This document shows positions 8,249 through 17,974 of a stretch of 21,418 nt of DNA, piece by piece (the first letter of the stretch is position 1; the number at the start of each line of letters is the position of its first letter). Position numbers and translations under genes: made by a program. Under the pieces are notes generated by a model that ran no database searches, was not told where the DNA came from, and worked only from the letters and a program-made list of their open reading frames with translations. Source of the stretch: Monoraphidium neglectum (lineage: Eukaryota > Chlorophyta > Chlorophyceae > Sphaeropleales > Selenastraceae); contig NW_014013479.1 of NCBI RefSeq assembly GCF_000611645.1, positions 1 through 21,418 on the forward strand. The letters are read 5' to 3'.

Positions 8249-11200
8249 ATGTGGGCCGGCGTTGTTCAGGCCTGCAATCGCGCCGCCACGTGGTGGACAC
8301 GCCATTGTGGACACGTAGTCGACCACGATGAGATCGCCGCCGCCAGGGAGCGTCCTGCACAGTCTCAGTCGTCACCAGGGCAGGCGCCGACCCCGAGAGA
8401 CCCTGGCCCCGCGCGCCGCTGCGCGCCCGTGCCGTCCGTTTCGCAGCTGCTTGAATGGCGGCCGCCCACGCCGGCGTCGGCGGACGACCCCTGCGCATCG
8501 CGTGTGCCGCTGCCGCCGCCGCCACCGGGCAGCGCTGGGGCGGCCCGGCCGAGGCTCCTGGTGTGCCACGACATGCGAGGGTGCGTGCCTGGGCGTGCCT
8601 TGTGTGGGCATGCAGTGCAGGCCCTGCCTATCTTTTGAGCCTGCCGTTTTGACTGGTGCGCCAAGCTCGTCTTTTCAAGCTCTCGAACTGTTTCCTTTCA
8701 CTTTCTCAGAGGCTATGGCAACGACGCTGCTGTTGACCGCGTGTGGCTGCCCGAGTCTGAGAGCAGCCAGGAGTACCGGCTGTGGTGGGCGCGGCGGACG
8801 CGCGCGGCTGCGGACGCCACCCCCAGAGGCTGCATTTCGCCCATGCCTCTGCTCGCAGACCCCTATGGGCTTGATAACCGTGCCCCTCATGCTGCGCTGC
8901 ACTGCACACGCCAGCTTCGTAGGCGGTTTTGAGGAGGTCGCTTCCCGCTTGCTCAACGCATGGTTCGGTGGTAGCCCGCCGCGAGCCCTCGGTCGTCTCA
9001 ACCCCTCAACCCCTGCAGGCACTGGGGCGCCGTCGACACATTTGTGTACTTCAGCCACCACCTGGTGACCATACCCTGCCGCGGCTGGATCGAGGCGGCC
9101 CATACGCACGGCACCAAGGCGCGCGCGAGGGGTGCAAGGGTCGCGGCCTGAGTTTCGACCGAAGGGCAGGGGAGAGGGAGAGACGGACGCAAAGTGCACC
9201 GCCTCTCTTTCTTCCTCGGACCCTTGATTTTGCAAGACAAACCGCTGCTCCTGTCCCAAGAGTTTTTTTCCTGTTTATTGTGGACCTGGCAGCACTGCCG
9301 CGATCGCGCTCTCCCCACCTTGGAGGGTGGGCAATCGAGCTCGACTGCCTCAACCCCCCCCCCCCCCGCAGTGCCTAGGGACCTTCATAACCGAGTTCCG
9401 TCTCGGCTCGCAGCGCTGCGCCCGGCTGTTTGGCAGCCACGAAACGGCGCTGGCAGTGGCGGAGCGGCTCGTTCACATTGCGGCCCACTACGGCTTTGAT
9501 GTGAGCGCCGGAAATTGAGGGGGCGGGTGCTTGCGCTGATTGTGGGCGAAGAAAATGCTTTTGTGAGGAGCGTGACAGCTGGCAGGCTGCAGCTTTGCTG
9601 GTTGCACACGACCCTTTCGCGGGTGACGCCTGAAATGCGCCGCGCGCTCCTTCGCCAGCTGGGACGCCGCGGAAGGTGGCGCCTTCTCTGCATCTGGGGC
9701 GCATGTGCGGGGCGCCTATCTCAAACCTCGGGACCCACCTTTCTCAGCTCCCGTGCCCTACAGCAGAAACATCCCTGAAACCACCATGCCGCGTCTGCTT
9801 CAGGGCTGGCTGATCAACATTGAGAACCCGCTGTCGCACAGGCAGCTGCAGAACCTGAAGCACTTCCTGGGCCACCTGCGCGCCCGCCTGCACTCGGCGG
9901 TGCCGCACTCCGAGGTCATTTGGTACGACGCCGTCACCACACGCGGCCGCCTCCACTGGTGCGCGCGCTAGCTGCTGGCCGGCCAGCCCCGGTGCTGTGG
10001 CCCCGGCCGCTTTTGCCTGCTTCGCTCTTGGCGCATGAAAATACGGAGGCAATGTCGGTGTAGACTACCCTCCAGGAACGAGCCCCCTTTTGACCCAATG
10101 CTTTGTGTGGAACCTCTCCCTTCAGTGGGCCCTGACCTGCTGCTGACCACATGCGCTCACTCGCCTCTGAACCAACCCCGCATTTGTGCCTCGGCGCCAC
10201 CACAATAGGCAGAACGGCCTCACCCCTCTCAACGAGCCGTTCTTCGACCTGTGTGATGGCCTCTTCACCAACTATGCCTGGCAGCAAGACACACCACGCA
10301 GGGCCGCGGCGGCCGCGGGCGGCAGGTGCGCACCCACGCCATGTGTCTTGCCTTAGGCATAGTAGCGCGGGCACAATCTGGGCTCCCCTGCAGCGCTGGT
10401 CATGGAGACAGGTCAACGCTTGCGCTACTACTGCAGCACCCCTGGCTTCTGCTACTGGCCCAGCCTTTCCCTGGCTTCTGCTCCTGGCGCAACCTGCCTT
10501 GCGCCTGGTCCGTCCCTTGGTTTCATGCAGTTTGCTTGCGGGTTTTATTGAGATACCTTCTCCCACCCTCACCGGCGCCGCAGGGCAACGGACGTGTATT
10601 TTGGATTCGATGTCTTTGGCCGCGGGACCTTTGGCGGCGGCGGCCTCGGTGTCACCAACGCACTCACCGCCATCACCAAGGCCGGCGTCTCCGCGGCGCT
10701 GTTTGCGCCCGGCTGGACGCTGGAGTGCCACGAGCGCTCCGAATTTGAGGCGGTGCAGGAGCTTTGGTGGCGGCGGGTGCGCGAGCCGCGCTCGACAGCG
10801 TGGGGCTTTGCGTGACGGGGTTTGACTGCGTAGTCGCTGCCGGCCCAGCAAAGGAAATCCACACTTTTTTTCAAACGACAGCAAACAATTCCACCGCGTT
10901 AATGAGCACACTTGGGACCCAACCGGGCTTTGCAGGTCGAGCAAGCGTGGGGCCGGCAGCGCGCCTTCCCTTGCCGCCTGCCCCTGTCAACCAGCTTTAA
11001 CTGTGGCTTTGGGCGAGCGCTGTACAGCGGCGGCCGCAAAGTGGATGGCCGCGCGTGGCTGCACCTCTCCAGCACGCAGCTGCTGCCGTCTGGGTGCATG
11101 GCGCAGGCGGAGGTGAGTCACTCCCGCGCACAGGCCACGTTGGCCTCTGGACCCTCCCGTTTGCTAGGCCCTCGTGCTGCCGCAGAAGTGCAGCAGCACA

Positions 11201-11447
11201 CCACACGCGTGAGTACCGCCGGCTCCCCAGCAGCATGAACAGTGCCAGCGCGGCTCCCCATGCTCGCAGGCTGACGAGAGCCTGCGGCTGGAGCTCACCG
11301 CCGAGGCTGCGTACGAAGGAGGTAGCTGCGTCGCGGTAATTTTGGCGCCTGGGAGCGTGGCCGGCTCGACGACCGCAGACAGCCAGTGGCAGCGGCCGCA
11401 TCCACCGCGACCACAACAGCAGCAGCAGCAGCAGCAGAAGCAGGAGC

Positions 11448-11492
<45 letters not shown>

Positions 11493-12235
11493 CTGGGCGT
11501 TCAGCCACGCATGTGCTGCGACTGTTCAAGTTGCACATCCCATTGCCGCCGGCCAACTGCGGAATGCGCGTGCAGTGCATTGTGCGCCACACATCTGACC
11601 ACGCCCACGTCACGGCACTGCTGTTGCACCTGGCGCCCTGTGAAGTCTCTTCAGGGCCAGCTTCCGCTTTGGATGGCGAGGGGCCAGGTAGCACAGACGG
11701 CCGCTGCATTGCGCTGCTGGCGCCGCCGCCTGCCCGCGATCGGGAGGCAGCGGCCACCGCCACCACTCTGGATGCAGTCCCTGACTCAGAGGTGGTGGTC
11801 AGCGCAGCGGTCGTGCAGGACACGGGCGCAGCGGCCGGCTGGGAGCAGTGGGAATGGGAAGTTCCGCGCGGCGCCCTGGGCGGCGCGACGGCGCTCAGCA
11901 AATGCAGCTTGCTGGTCGCACAGGCGGGCAGCCCTGGGGGATCGCAGTGCGCGCCCCTTGGAACTGCGAGCCGCACAGGCGCCATCGCCTTAATTGGTAG
12001 GCAGCCGGTCGCGATCGTTGACATCCCAGTGCTGACGACTGTGCATTCAATAGCTGGAAGGCGCGGCCGCCTTGATCCAACAGCTTGCATGCAGATCAGA
12101 GCAGTAGTTGAACGCCTTGACGCCGGCCTGGCGGGTGTTCGCATGGCCTTGCTTGCAACTCTCTTGGCTGCTACTAATCTCTTCCGCCCCTCAACCGCAG
12201 GGCAGCTGCAAATGACGCCAGCAAAAGGGCTCTGA
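8249..12235 (+). CDS. ENGASE: Cytosolic endo-beta-N-acetylglucosaminidase (GH85)
   Basis: Exons are 8249-8580, 8710-8784, 9019-9118, 9372-9500, 9804-9958, 10209-10325, 10584-10776, 10936-11112, 11270-11996 and 12201-12235, giving 679 residues. GH85 enzymes cleave the GlcNAc-GlcNAc core of N-glycans, releasing free oligosaccharides during turnover of misfolded glycoproteins. The catalytic barrel starts near residue 100 (RPRLLVCHDMRGGYGND) and runs through YFSHHLVTIP, CLGTFITEF, the catalytic GWLINIEN (N217, E219), EVIWYD, FFDLCDGLFTNYAW and GFDVFGRGTFGGG. A beta-sandwich follows from about residue 370 and holds a Q8-KQER-Q14 insertion at residues 475-500. All introns are GT-AG except intron 3 (9119-9371), which appears to use GC. 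The N-terminal 60 residues are uncertain: an extra upstream exon is possible. The last short exon is also uncertain, and the model lacks the third C-terminal domain of plant ENGases. Confidence 0.88.
11414..11491 (+). repeat. Interrupted CAG repeat in ENGase exon 9
   Basis: One CAA plus seven CAG codons are followed by AAG CAG GAG CGG and then fourteen CAG codons, all in frame. The product is Q8-KQER-Q14 in the beta-sandwich region. It is the second in-frame CAG tract in the window. Confidence 0.95.
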
Positions 12236-12947
12236 GCTTGTCGCCAGCCCCAGCTGATGAGTACGGAGCGCCCACTTCTGGGTGCGGGTGGCAGTGTCAC
12301 CTGGCGTTGCTGGCACGCCGTCACGACGACGGAGCAACTTATCAACCTGAGCAAACAAAACGCAAATTGGCCACGCGCGCAGGTGTGATTTCGTCCCAGT
12401 ATTAATGTGTGCCATGGTTAGAAGCTCACAAAAGTTCAGAGCGGCTCCCCACACACATCCTGACTTGTGCTCATGTCATCATGTCAGCGGCGGTGGCCAT
12501 GCACAAATGACTGTTGAAGCCCTGTTTTGCCGTGCCTACTAGGCGGCCAGAGCAGACTTCAGGTCAACGGGCAGGGATGCCTCTGGAGACGGGCCCGGTA
12601 GGTACATGGCCGGTGGACGCACGCCACGGCCGCCGCAACAGCTGGGCACAGCTTGAGACTGACGTCGCCAAAGTGCCCGACTTTTTCGCAGCGGCGTGGT
12701 TGATGCTTCAATAATGTTACATATGGCTTTCTGGCCGTGTCGGAGGTGCTTCGGTGCTCACAAAAAGCCGAGCGGCACCGAGGAGTGCACATGCCCTGTC
12801 TGATGAACAATCACAAGCTGTCACGTTTCAATCGAACACATGTGCAAAGTCACTATCTCCTGATACATCTATTTTGTCTTGAACGTACCGAGGCCCGCCC
12901 TTGCCGACTTCGCACGCAACAAGCCAGTCCCTTGTGCGCCCGCCACC
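12236..12947. other. ENGase 3' region and CCCH gene promoter
   Basis: Reading frames here are short and show no recognisable domain. No TGTAA follows the ENGase stop in this interval, so the 3' end may use a variant signal, or the gene may have another exon that I could not identify. An AT-richer patch at about 12700-12730 contains a TTACAT string. Confidence 0.4.
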
Positions 12948-15021
12948 ATGTGCTATCTGGGATTCCCCGCGGCGGGCCCCGCGGCCTCTCCTCCTGACCA
13001 GACCCATCTGCAGGCCCAGGTGAGGCTCGAGGCGAGTTTTCCGTGATGGCCAGAGTTTGCCCCCTCGGCATACGCGCACGGATGGACCTTCCGGTGGCGT
13101 GGGAAGCCATAAACTCGTGTCGGTTGATCTCGTGTGCATCATTGGTCGCGAGAGCGGTGCTGCACGCCCTGGCCCCTCGGGATGACTTTTGCCGGGCGCC
13201 CTCATGTCGCACGGGCATCGACTCTGCTACACATACATAGTCAATTAATCACTTTTCGGCCATTTGAGGGGGACCCTGCGGCATCATGGTCGCCTTGACA
13301 TGAGGGGAGCGGGGGGCCTCATCGCTGCAGCGACCCGCGCACCTGTTGACACGCCCCTCAAACCACCAAACCCTGCGCCCACGCGCCAGCGATTGACCGC
13401 GACACCCCTTTCGCTACTCTGTAGGGGAATAAGGAGCGCACACCGTCGCCATATGCGGACGAATTCATGATGTGGTGCTTCAAGGCGAGCACGGCTGCAG
13501 CCTGCCCGTGGGCGCCGCGTGCCCTGCCGCTCCAATTCCGCCCGCGCCATGCGCATGTGGCGGGCGTCCAGGGGAGCGATTGCTGCGCGCCGCCCGCCTG
13601 CTGCATTGAAAGCAGGCGCCGCGCGCCTCCGCTTGCGTCGTGCCACTTGCCCCTCGCCCTCCCCCCAAACCAGCAGCAAAGGCTGCAAACTGCAGACCAC
13701 CTTGCCCCCGCTCTGCGTCCCTGCTCACTTGTATTGGCGCCCCTTACCCTTTCTGGACCACCTCAGGTGGTCGACTGCGACAACCCAGACCACGGCCGCG
13801 ACGACTGGGACGCCTGCCCCTTTGCCCACGCCGGCGAGGTGGTGACGCGCCGCCCCCCGCAGACGCACCTGCCCAAGCTCTGCCCCAAGGCGCGGCGCGC
13901 CTGCCGCAAGGGCAGGTGAGGGCGGCGACCACCGGGCGGCCTTGTGTGAGCCCGGGCCTCGCTTTGCGAAACGCTGGCGTCGGCGGCCTCACTGACAGCG
14001 TTTTTGGCGCGCGGGTTTCCAGCTGCCGGTTGCTCGCTTTGGCCATGAGTGTCTTGCCTTACCTTGCCCTGCAGACTCTGCTAACCGCCCCTCCTGCTGC
14101 CACGCAATCCAACATTTACACAGGTCCTGCCCCTACGCCCACAACGTCTTTGAGCACTGGCTGCACCCCAGCCGCTTCAAGACCGAGATCTGCCAGCACG
14201 GCTCGGCCTGCGGCCGCCCCATGTGCTTCTTCGCGCACTACCAACACGAGGTCCGCCACCCCTCGCCCTCAGCTGATGACGTCATGGCCGCGGCGGAGGC
14301 CGCCGGCCTGCTCGGCCGCCCCCACGCCCACGGAGGCTGCGGCGGCTGCGGCGGGCGCTGCTCCGATGACTGCTACGACGGCGGCATGGGCATGGGCGAC
14401 GGCTTTGGCCATCAGGGCGGCTCGCAGGGCTACTGTGCGCCGGCGCCGGCGCCCGTGGCCGCGCCGGCGCCCGCGCCGTGGCTGGCCCCGCCGGGCCTCG
14501 CGGCCTGCGTGCCGGCGGCGCCGCTGCAGCAGCAGCAGCAGGCCATGCCGCAGCAGCAGCTGCTCGGCCAGTTTGAGCCCGACGCGTCTTTCGCGGCGCA
14601 GTGCCTGCAGGCCCAGCCGCCGGGCGGCTGGTCTGTCAGCGACTGGTCCGTCCTGTCGAGCGGCAACAGCTCCCCTTCATATATTGCGACGCCCGCCGCC
14701 CCGACGGGCTCCCCTGCGGGCGGCTTCCCTCCGGCCGCCCTAGGTGCGCCCGCCGGTGGCCTGCTGCGCACCGCCGCGTACGGCCTGTGGGACGGCGCCG
14801 CCCCGGCGCCGGCGCAGGCGCAGGCGCCCGCGCCGCGCGCGTGCGGCTTCGGCGCGCCCGGCGTGGGTGTGCTGTCTTCGGAGGATGCGCTCTGTCTGCT
14901 GGTTTCGGGCCTGAATGTCGGGCTGCAGGCCGGCAGCGGCCCCACTGCCTTGGCCAGCGACTACCTGTGGGCGCTGCAAGCGGAGCAGGGCCATTCCCAT
15001 GGGCTGGCCACCTTCTACTGA
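12948..15021 (+). CDS. Plant-type tandem CCCH zinc-finger protein (RR-TZF family)
   Basis: Exons are 12948-13019, 13425-13484, 13767-13915 and 14124-15021, giving 392 residues. Plant RR-TZF proteins bind RNA and control mRNA decay and translation, often in stress granules or P-bodies. The conserved PYADEFMMWCFK leads into a Cys/His arm (C48, C61, H65 in DDWDACPFAHAGE). Finger 1 is C83-X6-C90-X5-C96-X3-H100 and finger 2 is C117-X5-C123-X4-C128-X3-H132, with the 16-residue linker NVFEHWLHPSRFKTEI that marks the plant class. Finger 1 is one residue shorter than the usual X7-8. The 260-residue tail is rich in Ala, Pro and Gly with small Q tracts and no known domain. The start has a strong context (gccaccATG). 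Introns 1 and 3 are GT-AG; intron 2 (13485-13766) appears to use a GC donor after TTCAAG. The small first exon is the least certain part. Confidence 0.88.
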
Positions 15022-16613
15022 GAAGCCTGCCTTTCCCCAGACAATACCCTGCGACCCCGCTTGCTGGGCGGCCTGCCTGAAAGCGCGCCCTCTGGCGGGC
15101 GCGGGGGCCCGGGTGTGACCCCGGTACGGCCTTTTGATGAAGCCTCGCCTGCTACCCAAACCGCCCAGCTTGGCACGCCGCAAGCTTTAATACTCAACCC
15201 CCCACCCTTCACGTCGGGCAGGTTGATCGCCCTCTCCCCCCCCCCCCACCGCTGCGGAGCGCGCTTTTGCGCACCCAACAGGCGCCATGCCGGGCCCGTT
15301 GGCGCAGAATGCGGCTGGGGGCTCGGAACATGATGCAGTGCTTTCTGATGGAGAGCGGCCCTTCTAAGCCGCCGCGCGCCGGCGCCGTTGAATCGTTAGC
15401 AACGGCTTACACACCGCATTCGCCTCTGCCCACAAATCGAAATCCGCCACCCCTTACACACCGCAACCTGCCCCGCGAAGCTTGCGGCGACGGCGCCTCC
15501 ACAGGGCCGCCGGCGCCGGCGCCCCCTGCCGCCGCACCTTATTGCTAGTCTGGACCACTTTGGCTCCCCCAACCCACGGCCTGCAACATTTGTGTTTCCC
15601 TGCAAGTTGCCGAGGAGAGTCGGGACCGAGGCGCGCGCTCTTTCGCTCACAGGCGGGCGGCGCCTTGGCTGCTTGCCCGCGCTTGGCGGGCCCCTGGCGA
15701 GCCCGCATGAACCACCAACCCCGCGTGCAGCGCGCCGCACATGTGGGCGCGGAATATCCGGCCCAGCCGCGCGCGCAGCGCCCCGCCTCCACTGCGACGG
15801 CGCTTCAAGGATTTCGCACTTCAGGGGCGCCCCGGGCCCTCCCTTCCCCCACCCGCTGCACGCGCACAACAGCCGCGTCGAGTCCTCCCTTAAGCACGAG
15901 CTTGCGGCGTCAGCGCCTGTTTTGTGTCCCCTGCGTGGCACCGCGCCTCGCAGCGCGCGCACGGCGCCGCGAAACACGGCACGCTGAATTTTTTTTGGGT
16001 TGAGAGCACCAGATCACATTGAGACTGCTTGATCCTCGCGCGGCAGGCCACCAGGCACTGCTGCAGAGGGTGCGGCGCTACGTGCTCGCGCCCTGCACCT
16101 CGCCCATTCAGGGCTTTCGGCCGCCTCAACGCATCCCCACAGCACACAGGGCGAGCAAGCGCTTTGCATGCTGTTGTGGTGGGATGGGACGCATTTTTTT
16201 GGGATAATACTCGCATGCAACCAGCTTCTGTGGCTCGCAGGCATGCCTTTGAGCTTGCCCACCTGCGGTCAACGGTTCACGGTTTGACTAGATCGGCTGG
16301 TCACAGCAGTCCTGCTCCGCCAGGAGAGTCAACCGACGGGCAGAGCGCGATTGACATTTTCAAGTGTAACACATTGATGCGTGCAGATTGGCGTCCTGCC
16401 TACGCGCTAGGCCCCATGTTGCTGACCAGCACAGTCCCGCCCTCGTCACGTGCTTTGCTGGCAAAGCGCACACGTGTCGGACCATCAGTCGCGCTGGCCC
16501 AAGTATTGCGTCCTGCCCTCATCAAGCATACATGACGCAAGTATCATACTAATCCTGTCCGTAGAATTATTATCAAGCACACCACACGTGCACCCGAGTG
16601 ATCTGCCGCCGGA
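15022..16613. other. 1.6 kb without a supported gene: CCCH 3' region and asparaginase promoter
   Basis: Open frames of 130-190 codons overlap on both strands and are low-complexity Ala/Arg/Pro sequence, so I treat them as chance ORFs. There is a C-rich run near 15236-15248. The first plus-strand TGTAA after the CCCH stop is at 16365-16369, about 1.34 kb downstream, which would be a very long 3' UTR. The last 170 nt are AT-richer and contain several CACGTG boxes upstream of the asparaginase start. Confidence 0.45.
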
Positions 16614-16631
16614 ATGCAAGCCCTGCACGTG
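16447..16631 (+). promoter_or_regulatory. Cluster of four CACGTG (G-box) motifs at the asparaginase 5' end
   Basis: CACGTG occurs at 16447-16452, 16471-16476, 16585-16590 and 16626-16631, the last just inside the proposed CDS. In plants and algae this palindrome is bound by bZIP and bHLH factors. The motif occurs elsewhere in this GC-rich window at a rate nearer one per 1.5 kb, so the local density is raised. A regulatory role is inference. Confidence 0.35.
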
Positions 16632-17936
16632 CACCCCACGCATTCATTAACCAGAACACATAAGATCATTATATGTCACCCAGCGGTCGCAGCACGGGCG
16701 CGGGTCACAGTGGCCGCACGGCGTCCGGCATCAAGTGACGCGCCCGGCCCCGACCCTAGGGGCTCCCCAACAGGTGGCACCCCCAGCGCCAAGGCCGCCG
16801 CCAGGCCCACCCAACGAAGGACGCGCGCGGCAGTGCCTGAGCCACCCCCGCCTCCTGCGGCAAGCGCTGGTGCAGGCGGCAACGAGGCGGACGGCAGCGA
16901 GGCCGGCGGTGGAGCGGGTGGCGCTGGCGGCGGTGCCCGCAGCAGGCAGCGCAGCGCGGCCGAGGCGGGCTGGGTGGCGACGCGGCGGCCACGCGTCCTG
17001 CTGCTTCACACAGTGAGCTCTGCTGTGGCGGGCTGACCTGCCAGCGTGCCGCTTGGGCCCTATGCATATCGTGCACCCCAGGCCAGCCCCCCTCACGCGC
17101 CCAGCTGTCATCTGAGGGTCGCGGCTCACCTGCGGCCCCGCCGCTGCGGCGAGCCGGCTTGGATAAGGTGGTCTAACGGCTCCATGCCACCGGCACGTGC
17201 ATGCACGCGTCGCCAGGGCGGCACCTTGGGCATGGACGCAGCCGAGAGCTTCACGGCGAGCGAAGACGGAATTCTGCGGCTTAAGAAAGGGACTGGCGGG
17301 AAATACAAGGGTGGGGCGCACGCACGGCCGCCTGAAGCGGAGATTCATTTTCATGGAAGGGGCACCACAGTGCAGGGGCGGTGCGGGGCGGGGCTTGGCG
17401 GGATGGCCGGCTTGGGTAGCGGGCACTTCGGCCAGGCGTCCAGGGGTGGCGTCAGCAACACGGCTGCCAGCAGAGTGTTTGCGGATTGCACCCCCCCCCC
17501 CCACACACACACATGCACATGCACATGCACATGCATACGCACATGCACACACACACACACACACCCCTCACACACCTCACACACACACTCGCCTACGCAC
17601 TCATGTGCCTTTCGCGCTCACATACATCCCGCCGAAGGCCTCGAGCCTGGTGACATGCTGTCAAATCTGTTCAATGTCGTACCAGAGCTAGGAACGTGAG
17701 GCGCCCGCCGCGCCCCGCTGCGCCTGCAGCCGCGTGCCAGCAACGCTCGCGTCCTGCCCACTTTGCAGCGCGCTTCCCCCTCACGCCACGTGCGTCCTTG
17801 TTTGGGTGCGCATTTCGTTCCTTCAGGATTGCCCAGATTGATTTGAAGATACCCTTCAACAAGGACAGCAGTAGGTGGGGTGAGGGGCCCGGTGACGGGG
17901 CAGGTAGACTTCAAATGTGTGTGCATGTGCATGTGT

Positions 17937-17974
<38 letters not shown>

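Noticed and set aside
9132..9140. Canonical GT donors for ENGase intron 3
   Set aside because: The GT at 9132 breaks the frame into exon 4; the GT at 9140 keeps it but inserts ARARGAR between HGTK and CLGTF, which is contiguous in the family.
9934..10944. 336-codon minus-strand open frame
   Set aside because: It is antisense to several phase-consistent ENGase exons and has no recognisable domain.
11164..12354. 396-codon minus-strand open frame
   Set aside because: It is antisense to ENGase exon 9, is Cys/Ala/Arg-rich because it reads the CAG tract backwards, and has no domain; it is a shadow of the real exon.
13640..14743. 367-codon plus-strand open frame
   Set aside because: It crosses a clear intron in another frame than the zinc fingers and is low-complexity Arg/Pro/Ala sequence; it is a shadow of the CCCH gene.
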